Source of the DNA: Sophora flavescens | Taxonomy: Eukaryota > Streptophyta > Magnoliopsida > Fabales > Fabaceae | Direction: 5' to 3' | Assembly: GCA_030762895.1 (NCBI GenBank) | Contig: CM061065.1 | Coordinates: forward strand, 62,128,200-62,192,199 | Length of the DNA stretch: 64,000 bases | Shown here: piece after piece, positions 22,188 through 34,526 of the stretch | How the letters are laid out: every line of letters begins with the position of its first letter | How positions within the stretch are numbered: the first letter of the stretch is position 1 | The notes under the pieces: model-generated | What the model saw: only the letters and a program-made list of their open reading frames with translations | Database searches by the model: none | What the model was told of the DNA's origin: nothing | Translations under genes and position numbers: made by a program

Positions 22188-25100
22188 TGCAACACCCCCT
22201 TGGTCATTACATGACCAACTCGTTGCGGAATAAATAAAGGATGGTTGCTTTCGGAAAATAAAATTTTCTAGTGTACTTAACCTTACTAAAAAATGGTTAT
22301 GAATTTTTCTTCTTCTTTCCTTCTCCAAATAACAATCATACTTCTACATCAAGACCTTCATAAAAACCGGACATTTCCAAAGTCATAACATTAGGAAATA
22401 AAAACACAACTATAACTTAATGATAGGTCTAGAACCACAACTCAAAAAAAATGGCTCTCAACTGCCAGATATACAGACTACTCTCAATAGGGTATAAAAC
22501 AACCTAATATCTTAATTGAGCTGGTCACATTAACAAATAACTACTAGGAAAACCCCCAAGGTCATCCCTACGATCAACGGTCTTTTCTCAGTACTCAGGA
22601 CTAATGTCCTTGAGTAAAATAGGGAACTCCTCTGCAACGTTTGTATCCACGTCCCACCGTAAAACAAAATAAAAACAAGAAGACAGATACATTGCAAAGG
22701 TGAGATACCGACCAATGAGTTTTATCTTGATAACTACATGCACGACACACAGACAACAACATCATTTACACATATGCACTTCACATAAAATTCTCTGAAT
22801 AAACATGCTGTTATAAGTAGTGGGATTCATATCCGTCAGTCATCGCAATTCATAAAAATTACATTACACTTCAACATTCACCATCAAATCTTAATATTGG
22901 TTCTCCTGACTTTTCTTTTCATTCATTCATTCTTTGTCTAGGCTTATCGTTCACGACTATTCTTACTTAGATGTCTAATTCATTTATTCTCAACACAGGA
23001 CACGCAGTCACATGTGCCAACCAGGTCTTTAACCTACGATACACAAAATACGAAGTCAAATGTGTCAACTAGGACTCTAACCCATGACACACAAGACAGA
23101 GTTCAATTGTGCAACCTGGGACTCTAACCCACGAAACACACAACAGAGATTCAACTGTGCGACCTGGGACTCTAACCCACGACACACACAACAGAGATTC
23201 AACTGTGTGACCTGGGACTCTAACCCACACCACACACAACAAGGATTCAAATGTCTTAACTGTGACTCTAACTCACAACACACCGAACAGAGATTCAAAT
23301 GTGTTAACTGAAACTCTAACCCACAACACATCGAACAGAGATTCCAATCTGTCAACTGGGACTCTAACCCATGACACATATAACACGTAGTTGATGTACT
23401 TACTCCTAGGAACACATCCCTCATTCCGGTTTCAGTCCTGATCACACGTACGGGTATCACAATTCGTAGGAAACAAAGAAATACCAACTGAATCAACAAT
23501 AAGGTTCCAATCAATAAATCTATTTAAATCAAGAGATAAAATCAATAGAAAAACTTACGAGAACCGCGTCTGGACTTAGGGGAAATCGGATTCAAAAATG
23601 AGCTCAAGAATCCTAGGGAAAAGCTACCAAAACAGAGCTATTGCACGAGCTCCATATCTCTGGCCACAGACCTTTAATTACAAAAATGAATGATGACAGT
23701 GAAGAACTATCTTTCCTAAACCTTCTTACAATGTTTTAGCCCAATCAAATGGTTAATGAATCTCCGATTGTAATTCTATAGTGACACGCTTGGTGGTACT
23801 CGGGTTGAGTTTCTCACCCTTTCAGTCCACTTTCCAAACTTAATATCTCATACTCTGGAGGTTTATTCCCAATTCTTACCGTTGGTTATAAATAACCACA
23901 CGTCTTAAACCTTCATCTAAAATTTGAGAACGATCCAAAGATTGAAGAGTGTTTGGCGACTCTCTCACTGCGACTGCTCCAACTAGGTTTCAAAGCTTCT
24001 AACAAAGGCTTATTGTAAGTATTGAGGTTTCTCTCTCAATTCTTCTCCTCTAATATGAAGTAGTGGATGATAAAGAGAGCTAAGGTGATGAGGAAGAGGA
24101 TCCTCACTTTGAAATGAAAAAAAGAATGATCCAAGATGCAAGCTTTGCCATCATGGAGTCTTAAGTTTTTGAGAGAAATGACTTAGAGAATTATGACGAG
24201 ATGAATGAATGAAGTGATGGAGAAAGGGAGAAGGCTGCCACGAAATTGGTTAAGTGTAGGGCTGTGACAGCCATGTAAAATGAGTGGTTGAGGGGAGGGA
24301 GATGTGTCCTTAATTAACCATAGGTGATGTTAACTACGCAAGATTAAGTCAATACATAAATATCTAGATATTTTAGGTTTTGTATTTATTGCATTTATGG
24401 GAATTTATGAGCATTTGTGGGTATTTATGGTGAAGGTGACTCACTACCATGACTCATCCCCTCTGAATCATCATGGATGAGTCGTCGTTCTGTCTCCCGG
24501 TGTACCTCTGCGCATCCGTATTCGGTTCCATTGTTTACCTGATTACGGTTTTTGAGAGAGAAAGACTTAGAATGTTTGAAGAACACATAAATGAAATTTC
24601 CAAGTGTATGATGAAGGGGGAGATCGTGTACTCTTGGACAATGAGGAGAAGAAATTGGTTTGTTAATGTTAAAAGAGAACCATGGTTGAATATAACTAGA
24701 CATAGGTTAGGTTAATGGCATTTCGGTCATTTCACTTATAAAGACTCATGATTACTAATGACATCATGGATGACATCATGAGTTATCATGTTTGACTTGT
24801 TGTCCTGATCTCTTCACAGGTCTCTGCAGTTTCATATCCTACTCCGTCGTTTTACCCGATTAGGGTTTCCGTCCGTTTTCACCAAAATTCACCCGAATAA
24901 AATAAAATATTTATTTTTGAGAAAAACCTTGGAAAATAGACTTCCTCATGGACATAATATAAAAATCTACAATTTTTCAGTTTCGAGTCAAATTAGGGTT
25001 TTCTGCTGGTATAAAATTATACTGTTAGTAAAAACACAGACCAGTTTCCGTCTGAGTTTTAAACCCAAAATTTAACCATAGCCTTCTACTATCAAGTAGA

Positions 25101-25210
25101 GTCTAAATATGATTTTGTTCTATTCAAAATCATTTTCTAGATCTCGGATAAAAATATAAACAAATACATATTTACCGATATTGAGAAACAGTAAAAATCG
25201 GGGTGTTATA
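22188..25210 (-). repeat. Tekay-type LTR (3' LTR of a minus-strand element)
   Basis: On the minus strand it starts TATAACACCCCGATTTT and ends GGGGGTGTTGCA. It matches 11843-12240 at its start and 26580-27243 at its end. A TATA-like GGTTATAAATAACC is near 23880. It carries the 48-bp tandem repeat at 23005-23390. Length is 3,023 bp. Confidence 0.75.
23005..23390. repeat. 48-bp tandem repeat, about eight units, in the LTR
   Basis: Each unit holds TTCAACTGTG, then ACCTGGGACTCTAACCCACG and ACACACAACAGAGA. The unit length is a multiple of three, so both strands stay open (75 and 145 codons, with a 16-residue repeat on the minus strand). I regard the ORFs as a by-product. Confidence 0.85.
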
Positions 25211-26579
25211 TTACTACCCCACAAAAACAAAATCGTCCTCGAAATTTCGAAACTCGAGACTAGGTGGGATCTTATAATCACATCCTAATAAGAGAGGTCT
25301 CAAACGTCAAGTTATCTTTTCTTACTGTACTCGACTAAATCGGATATCATGATATGAACCATATAAACATCCTTATGACTTATAAAATACATCACACGTC
25401 AATGACGTTTTGAAAAGATATAAGGTAAAAATTGATCCGAAAGGAATAAAGTTTATCGAACCACAATAGGACCAAGCCTTAAGAACTACGAAAAGAAATC
25501 TTCAAAAAATCTTCAAGACAAGAAATTTCTTGATTTCACTTTAACAAGAAAGCATAGAGAAGAATTTGATCGATTTGAAAGATACGAGAATGTCTAGTAT
25601 GTAAAAAGATCCTTCAATAGGTTCATGAATGTAAAAAAAATGTATGGCCAATACTCGTTTACAAACATGAATCTAATAAAGTTGCTCCTTCCATGAGAAT
25701 TTACCTCGGATAGGAAATCAAAAAAATGTAGAGTTTTTAACTCCAAGAGTATTCAACGTACTACACGACGTTCATCAAAGAATGATTTGAAAGGGAATCA
25801 GTCTGACCAAAAAAATTTAGACTGTGTCACCTCTACCAAAGGTAAAAGTGATTAGTGTAAGTTTCATCAAGGACCATAATTATCAAGAAAGCATTTGGGT
25901 TATAACTCTAGAAATAGTCAAAACAGATTTTCCAACAAAGTACTAAGATATCCAGACCAATGGTTACTATCGAATTAATCCTCTCCAATTTCTGATACAC
26001 TGAGGGGTATTTAGAAGCACGAGAATAAATTCTCATGTACAAAAATCCAAACATGCCTTGAATCTCCATCTTTCTTCTTTATGACAACATCGGTACTCCC
26101 CATGGGTACACTCTGTCTCACAGTTCGTCGTGACGACAGATCTTCCAGTTAAATCGAGTCGTCTAACTCGACTAACTTTTATAAACGACGTCCTTAACGA
26201 AGCAACGAAGATCTGACTGAATCTTGAAATTTGATCAATCAAAAACTCAATATCCTTCATAAGCTACAAACCTGGGACATTCTCAGGGAATACTCCTGGA
26301 AAAATCCTCCACAACATACACAATGTTCAATGTCTGACACAATCCAAAAGGACAAACGAGTGTGTCACGCATGAAGCAAAGTACTATCTACTAACAATGG
26401 TTTCCCACAAGGCAAAACCCGTGGAAACCCATTAAGAAAACAGATACTTGTGTGTTAACACCCATTGCTTCAACAAGGAAACAATTCAAACAAGGTCCAA
26501 CCAGAGATCACACAACAAAAACATAACAAAGTTATTCCCCAAGGTTCCCAAAAGACTCTACCAGCTCTGATACCGTTAA
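25211..26579 (-). pseudogene. decayed internal region of the minus-strand Tekay-type element
   Basis: A polypurine-like tract (GGGGTAGTAA on the minus strand) is at 25211-25220, and a primer site GGTATCAGAGC at 26564-26574. Only 1.37 kb lies between the LTRs, so most of gag-pol is gone. A weak IKKKDGDSRH and RRLDLTGRSVV near 26080-26160 recall RT (VKKKDG) and nearby pol. No domain can be claimed. The minus ORF at 26033-26260 is in this stretch. Confidence 0.55.
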
Positions 26580-27243
26580 TGCAACACCCCCCTTGGGTAT
26601 TACATGACTAACTCGTTGCGAAAAATAAAACTTTAAATAAAGGCTGGTTGCTTTTGGAAAATAAAATTTTCTAGTGTACTTAACCTTACTCTAAAATGGT
26701 TATGAATTTTTTTGTCTTCTTTCCTTTCTTCACCATACAACAAACATCATACTTCTACATCAAGACCTTCATAACAACCGGACATTTTCAAAGTCACAAC
26801 ATTAGGAAATAAAACCATTATAACTTAATGATATGTCTAGAACCACAACTCAAGAAAAATGACTCTCAGCTGCCGGATATACAGACTACCCTCAATAGGA
26901 TATAAAACAAACTAATATCTTAATTGAGCTGGTCACATTAACAAATGACTATTGGGAAAACCCCCAAGGTCATCCCTACAATCAACGGTCTTTTCTCAGT
27001 TCTCAGGACTAACGTCCTTGAGTAAAACAGGGAACTCCTCTGCAACGTTTGTATTCACGTCCCATGGTACAACAAAAGAAAAACAAAAAGACAGATATAT
27101 TGCAAAGGTGAGATACCAACCAATGAGTTTTATCATGATAACTACATGCGTGACACACAGACAACAACATCATTTACACATATGTACTTCACATAAAATT
27201 CTCTGAATAAACATATTGTTATAAGCAGTGGGATTCATACCCG
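26580..27243 (-). repeat. 3' part of the 5' LTR, cut by CACTA B
   Basis: This repeats 22188-22840 with small differences. It breaks at GGATTCATACCCG where the CACTA end begins. The rest of this LTR should lie on the far side of CACTA B but is not in the window. Confidence 0.8.
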
Positions 27244-27284
27244 CACTAGTGCAAAATATACAATAAACGGGAAAGGTTTACGTC

Positions 27285-27420
27285 AGTTAACCAAAAGTTA
27301 GACGTTAAAAAGGTGGCGGTGGCAGTTTTATGCGGTGGCAGTTTTATTGAACTGACGTTAAAAGTGATTCACTTAACTTTTAACGTCAGTCCTTATAACA
27401 ACTGATGTAAAAGGTAGTTT
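27285..27420. repeat. subterminal repeats of CACTA B
   Basis: Copies of ACGTCAGTT, AACTGACGTTAAAAG and AACGTCAGTCC occur in both orientations within 135 bp. In CACTA elements such repeats bind the element's accessory DNA-binding protein. Confidence 0.75.
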
Positions 27421-27762
27421 TAAAATTTTTTTTTAGCAAAGTATACGTTGTAAACCCCCTCGCGCCTTTCTTCCTTCTCCGGTCACTTTGCACTTCTCTA
27501 TTCTCTCACACCTCTTTGCCCAAACCCTTCCATCGCGTGCTCCTCTCCACTACCACCACCGCAAGCTCGTCTCCACCGCCACCACCGCGAGGTACATACT
27601 CTCTCTCTCTATCTCATCTTTACACTCTTTCTTGCGTCCCTTTTAACATAACAATTAATATCTCCATTTTGACTGAGGTTATGTGACTGAGGTAGTGGTG
27701 TATATATATGGTTGTTAGGTTTTCAAATACTAGTGTGCTTTTCCAATCTCCCCAATTGTGCT

Positions 27763-27804
27763 TGTAACACCTCAAGATTCACCATTATGTTTATGTGTTA
27801 GTTT

Positions 27805-27864
<60 letters not shown>

Positions 27865-28152
27865 ATATGTTTGATATTTATATATATGTGTATATATTAT
27901 TGCAAATGATAATATGTATATTAATATATGATTATTGGCATTAATATGATATTGCGTCTCTTAATTTTTGATTTTATATGTTAGTATATGATATGTGATT
28001 TTATTAATAATAAGCGATTAAGAATGATATGATAAGATATCGGGTGATTTAGAATTTAAATAGAGATAGTGTTATTCTTAGATTTTAGCCTCTCAACCAA
28101 TCATATTTGAGTCCTTATCAATATAGGATCATCCTCTTTTTGTTTATATCTT
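27763..28152 (+). repeat. 5' LTR remnant of the Tekay-like element
   Basis: It matches 34527-34881 closely, aside from an expanded (TA)n tract at 27807-27861. At 28152 it passes straight into integrase, so most of the LTR, gag, protease, RT and RNase H are deleted. Confidence 0.85.
27807..27861. repeat. (TA)n microsatellite
   Basis: About 54 bases of TA in the LTR; the 3' LTR has only a few TA units at the same place. Confidence 0.9.
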
Positions 28153-28563
28153 AAGATCTTAGGAAGTTGATCCTTAAAGAAGGACATAGGAGTGGGTTAA
28201 GTGTGCACCCAGGTGCCACCAAGATGTATCAGGACCTTAAGAGGATGTTTTGGTGGCCTAGGATTCAAAATGATGTGACCGAGTTTGTATATGCGTGCTT
28301 GGTTTTTCAGAAAGCTAAGATAGAACACCAAAAGCCATCAGGTAAGTTACAACCTTTAAGTATCCAATAATGGAAATGGGATAGTGTCTCCATGGACTTT
28401 GTATCTGGACTCCCTAGGACTCCAGCTGGTTTTGAGGCTATATGGGTTATTGTGGATAGATTGACTAAGTCTGCCCATTTCATTCCGATGAACATGGAGT
28501 ATCCTTTAGAGAAGTTAGCCAAGCTGTACATCAAAGAGATAGTTAGGCTTCATGGCGTACCCT
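28153..28563 (+). pseudogene. Tekay integrase, N-terminal part
   Basis: The frame reads RKLILKEGHRSGLSVHPGAT, MYQDLKRMFWWPR and CLVFQKAKIEHQKPSGK, where the first Cys of the usual ACIVCQKAK-type knuckle is kept but the second is Phe. A stop follows SIQ. Then MDFVSGLPRTPAGFEAIWVI and DRLTKSAHFIPMNMEYPLEK lead into the catalytic core up to VRLHGVP. At 28564 the non-autonomous element begins. The frame resumes at 33659. Confidence 0.87.
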
Positions 28564-29852
28564 TGATCAGCCTCTGGCTCGACTAGTTTTTAACTAGTAA
28601 GACCATAGGTTTTATTCGAGTTTAATCTCGTTTTCGCCCAAATTAGACTTGATTGTCTTCAAGCAACATTTTGAGTCTCTAGAGAAGTTTTGGGGTAATT
28701 TAGCTGATTTAGAGTCAAATAAAGCACTTACTGCTATTTCTTGTTTTTAGGTTAATAAAGAGAAGCAATTCTGGAATTATTCACCCCGCGAGAGGCTACT
28801 CGCCTCGCGAGCATGAAGCCTTGTTGTGCCAGAAATGCCATCCTCTTTGTCTCGCCACGCGAACCATGTCTCGCCTCGCGAGTCTGGAAGTCATAAAGCA
28901 TCACGGTCAGCCCGTGATTCCCATCACGGGCATGATGAAGAAGACCCTGAAGGACAGAGACCATCACGGCTTAGCCGTGATGAAGGTCACAGCTGTGACA
29001 GATTGGAATTTGAAGCCTCGCCCCGCGAATGACTGTCTCGCCCCGCGAGAACCCAATTTGAACTCGCGCCACAATTAATATTTGCGTCGCGAGAGGCTTC
29101 TCGCCTAGCGAGCGCGCGCAGATCCTGGGCTTATAAATTGCTGTTTAGGGCAGAAACCAGGGATCATCTTTGATCATCTTTTTATTCTCTTCTTTTCCTT
29201 TTAGAATAGATGGCCGCGAATCAGGTTTTTGTTATAGTTGTAATGGAGAACTAACTCCCTTGGGCTGATCTGCTGTAATCGGTTTGCATTGCCATTTGAG
29301 GTTCTATAATTCCTATTTGAATTGCTATTCCCTTTCAATACTGTTCTATATGTTTCTGTTTGCTTAATTCAGAATTGTGTAGGATTAGTATTGATTTATT
29401 TCGATGATTGCGTGTTCCTATACTTAATCACGTTTGCTTAATTCGTGTGTGTTCATTCGTGTTTGCTTAATTCACGAGGGCTTCACCCCGTTTGCTTAAT
29501 CCGGGAATTAGGAACATATGTCTCGTAGCGTCGGTTTCGCTTGTTAATTGATGTTACAATCGAAAAGAGATTAGAATCCGCTTAGGGCTTGGAATTATAT
29601 GAACCGATGATAGTGGGAAACTGAAAGCAGTAGATTAGTCGTTTCAATTATTGACAATCACCTATTTGCATTATTTTCTTAACTGTTTTCTTTATTTAAT
29701 TTCAAATTCAACCCCCCCACCCCCCAAAACTGACTTTTATGTTAACAACAACCCAATAGTCCTTGTGAGACGATACTCGAGTTGTCGCACTTTCCCTAGC
29801 TACATATTTTTGTAAACCACTCGCTTTTTGACGCGTGCGCGACAGCACGTCA
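28564..29852 (+). repeat. 5' LTR of the non-autonomous element
   Basis: 1,289 bp. It has a GC-rich part with CTCGCGAG-type palindromes (about 28785-29115), the hairpin module at 28899-29005, and a TATA-like CTTATAAATTG near 29129. It differs from the 3' LTR by small indels, including a poly(C) tract and 8 bp near the end. Confidence 0.85.
28899..29005. repeat. hairpin module (ATCACGG..CCGTGAT palindromes), copy in the 5' LTR
   Basis: Successive palindromic pairs: ATCACGGTCAGCCCGTGAT, CATCACGGGCATGATG, ATCACGGCTTAGCCGTGAT and GTCACAGCTGTGAC. The 3' LTR holds it at about 32732-32840, the duplicated copy at about 57824-57932, and CACTA A at 39698-39813. Confidence 0.8.
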
Positions 29853-29858
29853 AAAAAT

Positions 29859-29876
29859 TGGCGCCGTTGCCGAGGA
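29859..29876 (+). other. primer-binding site, tRNA-Asp type
   Basis: TGGCGCCGTTGCCGAGGA complements the 3' end of plant tRNA-Asp with one mismatch. It lies 6 bases inside the 5' LTR end. Confidence 0.8.
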
Positions 29877-29948
29877 CTCTTGTTGTTATTAACAGAAAAT
29901 TAAAAAAAAATATCATTACTGAATTAGTCTTGGCTAATAGGTCTGGTC

Positions 29949-31034
29949 GTGAACCTTAGTATGGATAACTATATGCAAAATTATATGCCTAATGTCTATC
30001 CCGTGGATAATTGCATGCATGATTATATGCCTAATGTTGATTATAAGCTACCACCTTGCATATATTATCCCAACTTTGATGAGCCACCACCATACATATG
30101 TTATCCTAATTTTTCTGGAGGTTATGAGTCTAGTAGTGATTGTGGCATGTTTGGAGTGAATGATCATTTTAGCCAACAAAGTGGATGACATAGTAGCTTG
30201 GATGAGATAGCTTCTATGGTGCAACAAACGGCAGAGCTCACTTTTCAACTCCAACAAGAAAGTCTCCAGGAAATGGCACAAGACATGCTTGAACACCAAC
30301 GGAGGACAGAAGCAAGTCTTCAGGATTTGGCCGCTCAAATTGGTCACATTGCCTCCGCCTTGACCACACTGCAAACTCAACGTCTCCTTGAAGAACATAC
30401 AGATTCACAAATAGTTGTTCTTGACAATACTTCTTTTGAACATGATTTTGATAGTGATGTCAAGAACACTATTACTGATGAACTGTGTGTTGAATTTCTA
30501 GACATTCAAGCCTTTTCTGATTCAGTTTGCTGTACTATATGTACTGACTGTACTAACACTAATCCTTGTGTGGTGTGTGCTGAGATTTCTGCATGTATAG
30601 CAGGTGATGAATTTGATAATGCAGTGAGTGAGAATCGTGCAGAAGTTGAAGCGGCACCAGAGATCCTCGCTACCTGTTTGCCACCTCCCACTGTGGAACA
30701 ACCAGCGATGGAGTTCAAACCTCTTCCTGAAAGACTGGATTTTGCATCCTTGGATATGAAGACACTATGGCCATTCCAAGAGGTTGAATCCCATTTTTAT
30801 TGGGAGAACTTCGTTGACCAGGAGGTCAACTCGGACCCAAGAGGGAGCGAGAAGTCCGCCTCACTTGGCGGAGTCACCATAATTGTCAAGCGCCCTCTGT
30901 CATACTTATGCTGCATGCCATGGGATCCGGGAGGATCATATTGCAATTTGGGCATTCCGTGGCCGCTGTACCACAGGCAGTGGGATCCCGATGGAATCAC
31001 CTCCATGAGTTTCTCTAAACCCTCTTCTTTTTAA
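29949..31034 (+). CDS. gag-like remnant ORFs of the non-autonomous element
   Basis: Two ORFs in the same frame (29949-30188 and 30198-31034) are separated by one stop codon (TGA at 30186-30188). The first encodes 79 residues with YMPNV and Tyr/Pro-rich repeats. The second encodes 278 residues with a predicted coiled-coil stretch (LQDLAAQIGHIASALTTLQT, residues about 40-60), a Cys-rich patch near 110-135, and MEFKPLPERLDFASLD near 190. The coiled-coil resembles the gag linker of Athila elements, and the KPLP segment the start of their pol. No zinc knuckle or enzyme motif is present. The copy at 55043-56101 keeps both frames with few changes. Whether a protein is made is unknown. Confidence 0.55.
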
Positions 31035-32409
31035 TTGCCTTTTCGTTGCTTTGTTTTTGTTTTGTTTTTTATTTAGCTCTTGAATAATTTGAGAAGATCA
31101 AGAGTATGTGTTTGAGTCTTGTGTCGGTGAGCTTGTTGTTTTTGATCAAATTTTGCATAGATTGATTGCATGACATGTGTGGACTGTTGATGCTTTTCCC
31201 CCTATGTTTTGAAAATTGAAAATTTGATCCCCATTTGAAAAATTGAAAACTGAACTTTGAGATATTTCATTGTGATTGCATGATTTATGATAAGTTTGGG
31301 GTGATGGGATGCACACACTAGGGATAGAATCTCGGTCAAACAATTTGAAAAAATGTCTAGGTGAGGATTTGAGCCTCCAACATGTTTTTAACTGTGTGAA
31401 TCACTTTTGAGCTGCACTTTCCCGAATTTGCTTGAATCTCTTCATAGTTTGCATGTTTATGTGTTTGCATCAAATGATTTAGGCAATTTTATTTGAATTA
31501 GCTACCTGACCTAAATTGAACCAGTCCCTAATGCATGTTCCTTTGTTAGCCCCTTTGAGCCTAATTAGCCTATTATTTCTTGATGACCTTATGTAATGAG
31601 CCTAAAATTTGGAAAAAACCATGTTAACCCAATCTTAGGATTAGGAGAGCATGGAAGCTTAGCAAGAGAATGGTTGCAAGAAACTAAGTTTGGGGTGACT
31701 GCAAGGATATGATGTGTTGTTTGGATTGAGAAAAAGAAAAATAAAGGTTGGAGCCAAAGGCAAAGAAAGAAAGAAAAAAAAAGTGCAAAAATGTCAAAAA
31801 GGGTATTAGAAGAAAAAGGCTGTTGTCACCCAAAAGCAAAAAGAAAAAAAAATGGAAAAAGGAACTTGAGTGGAAATTCAATTTATCAAAATGCTCATGC
31901 TCTCTTAGTTCCTAGGGACTTAAGCCCAGTACCTTCGAATATCCTACCCTTAGCCAGGCCCCATTACAACCTTAAAAGTCATTTTGATGTTGCATGCATG
32001 TTTTCGTGGGAACCTTGTCTGAGGTGAAAATCAAATTCATGGGAAGTGCTCTTAAATGTGAAATTGAGTGAAATGTTGATAGCCTAGACAAACTGAGCGA
32101 ATGAGCGAAACACTAAATGCCCTTGTGAGGAAGGCGATTGTTTGAGTTTGGTGATCTCCCTTTTGTGTGTAACTTGGATCCTCAACTTAGATTTCTGATT
32201 GCATGAATGATGGAATTCTCAAGGTTTTAAAGTAAATGAATGTGGGGGTTACATTGTTGAAAAGGGGGAAACATTGAAGAGAAATTGTTTTGTTGAAATT
32301 TCATGAAATTTGTGTGAAATTGATTGAGTTCCTTTAAGCTTGCCAGGTTTGAGTCCTTTTTGAGTTTTAGTTTGCTTGGGGACAAGCAAAGTTTAAGTTT
32401 GGGGTATTT
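31035..32409 (+). other. non-coding 3' internal region of the non-autonomous element
   Basis: No ORF longer than 80 codons is convincing. It ends with the phrase GGGGACAAGCAAAGTTTAAG followed by TTTGGGGTATTT, the polypurine tract typical of Athila-type elements. Confidence 0.6.
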
Positions 32410-33653
32410 TGATCAGCCTCTAGCTCGACTAGTTTTTAACTAGTAAGACCATAGGTTTTATTCGAGTTTAATCTCGTTTTTGCCCAAATTAGACTTGATT
32501 GTCTTCAAGCAACATTTTGAGTCTCTAGAGTAGTTTTGGGGTAATTTAACTGATTTAGAGTCAAATAAAGCACTTACTGCTATTTCTTGTTTTCAGGTTA
32601 ATAAAGAGAAGCAATTCTGGAATTATTCGCCCCTCGCCTCGCGAGCATGAAGCCTTGCTGTGCCAGAAATGCCATCCTCTCTGTCTCGCCACGCGAACCA
32701 TGTCTCGCCTCACGAGTCTGGAAGTCAGAAAGCATCACGGTCAGCCCGTGATTCCCATCACGGGCATGATGAAGAAGACCCTGAAGGACAGAGACCATCA
32801 CGGCTTAGCCGTGATGAAGGTCACGGCTGTGACAGATTGGAATTTGAAGCCTCGCCTCGCGAATGACTGTCTCGCCCCGCGAGAACCCAATTTGAACTCG
32901 CGCCACAATTAATATTTGCGTCGCGAGAGGCTTCTCGCCTCGCGAACGCGCGCAGATCCTGGGCTTATAAATTGTCGTTTAGGGCAGAAACCAGGGATCA
33001 TCTTTGATCATCTTTTTATGCTCTTCTTTTCCTTTTAGAATAGATGGCTGTGAATCAGGTTTTTGTTATAGTTGTAATGGAGAACTAACTCCCTTGGGCT
33101 GATCTGCTGTAATCGTTTTGCATTGCCATTTGAGGTTCTATAATTCCTATTTGAATTGCTATTCCCTTTCAATATTGTTCTATATGTTTCTGTTTGCTTA
33201 ATTCAGAATTGTGTAGGATTAGTATTGATTTATTTCAATGATTGCGTGTTCCTATACTTAATCGCGTTTGCTTAATTCACGAGGGCTTCACCTCGTTTAC
33301 TTAATTCGGGAATTAGGAACATAAGTGTCATAGCGTCGGTTTCGCTTGTTAATTGATGTTACAATCGAAAAGAGATTAGAATCTGCTTAGGGCTTGGAAT
33401 TATATGAACCGATGATAGTGGGAAACTGAAAGCAGTAGATTAGTCGTTTCAATTATTGACAATCACCTATTTGCATTATTTTCTTAACTGTTTTCTTTAT
33501 TTATTTTAAATTTCACCCCCCCCCCCCCCCCCCCAAAATTGACTTTTCTGTTAACAACAACCCAAGAGTCCTTGTGAGACGATACTCGAGTTGTCGCACT
33601 TTCCCTAGCTACATGTTTTTGTAAACCGCTCGCTTTTTGACGCGTGCGCGTCA
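32410..33653 (+). repeat. 3' LTR of the non-autonomous element
   Basis: 1,244 bp, near identical to 28564-29852. It contains the hairpin module at 32732-32840 and a 19-base poly(C) tract at 33516-33534. The target duplication ACCCT follows at 33654. Confidence 0.85.
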
Positions 33654-33658
33654 ACCCT

Positions 33659-34526
33659 CTAGCATAGTATCATATAGAGACCCGAGGTTTACCTCCAGGT
33701 TTTGGGAGAGTTTGCACCATGCTTTAGGGACAAAGCTTAGGCTTAGTTCAACTTACCACCCGCAGACTGATGGGCAATGTGAGAGGACCATCAGTCCTTA
33801 GAGGACTTGTTGAGAGCTTGTGTGCTAGAACAGTCTGGTAGTTGGGAGGAGATGTAGGACACCCTTGTGTTGGAGTGAACCTAGTGATAGTGTGTTCATG
33901 AAAAGTTGAGAGTGACACAGAGTAGGCAAAAGAGCTACCATTTCAAAAGGAGGAAGGCGGTCGAATTCCAGGAAGGTGATCATGTGTCCTTAAGAGTTAC
34001 TCCAACGACTGCGGTTGGTAGAGCGATGAAAGCAAGCAAGGCATCTGTTATCAGGAGATCCGAGTCTTTCCTACCTTGGTGAACAAGTGCAAAATCTTCT
34101 AGGATGCTTATGAGGCCAGTATCGTAAGCCTCAAAAGTTTAGAGATCCAGAGCAGTAAGGACGAAGATCTGACTTCAAGCAGAATGGCAAGGAATCACAG
34201 TTCTCAGCAAGTAAGCCTAAGGATTAGGATTCTCCTAAACATGTCATATGTTGAAAATGTGGAGAAGGTCACTATACCCATCAATGCAAGGAGCTGAACA
34301 TCATCTGTTTCAAGTGTGGCAAATATGGTCACCTCAGCAAGAATTGTAAAGGAGAATAGTCAGAACCACAGCGCTAGCAGGAATCAGAGTGCGCAACGGA
34401 AGCGTAGTGGAGCTGGAACCTCCAAGTCTGTGGACTCAACCCAACGTATGCGCCTAATTGATGAAAGTTTAACCAGTTAAGGTGATAGAAATTTCGAGGA
34501 CAAAATTTTTATAAGGGGGGTGGAAT
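33659..34526 (+). pseudogene. Tekay integrase fused out of order to gag
   Basis: The integrase core resumes with SSIVSYRDPRFTSRFWESL and YHPQTDGQCERT (catalytic Asp and Glu region). At about 34032 integrase RAMKA runs directly into gag: KQGICYQEIRVFPTLVNKC. Zinc knuckles follow near 34255 and 34309 (CFKCGKYGHLSKNC), then a polypurine tract AAGGGGGGTGGA before the LTR. In an intact element gag precedes pol, so this order results from a deletion or rearrangement. A 49-base deletion near 33896 removes a part of integrase that copy 2 (58738-59659) retains. Confidence 0.82.

Larger units (their letters stand above)
28564..33653 (+). mobile_element. non-autonomous LTR retrotransposon, Athila-derived, 5.1 kb
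   Basis: LTRs are 28564-29852 and 32410-33653, beginning TGATCAGCCTC and ending GTCA. The target duplication ACCCT is at 28559-28563 and 33654-33658. The primer site TGGCGCCGTTGCCGAGGA (29859-29876) fits the 3' end of tRNA-Asp, as used by Athila elements. The polypurine tract near 32388-32407 is AGTTTAAGTTTGGGGTA. The internal region has one coding stretch but no protease, RT, RNase H or integrase. Confidence 0.87.

Noticed and set aside
23009..23390. CRISPR-like array
   Set aside because: Units are contiguous with no unique spacers, in a plant LTR.
23077..23514. 145-codon ORF with a 16-residue repeat
   Set aside because: It lies in a tandem repeat inside an LTR and is open on both strands because the unit is 48 bp.
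28821..29078. 85-codon and 68-codon ORFs in the LTR
   Set aside because: They overlap in different frames over the GC-rich palindromes and recur in every LTR copy; I treat the region as a structural module, not a gene.
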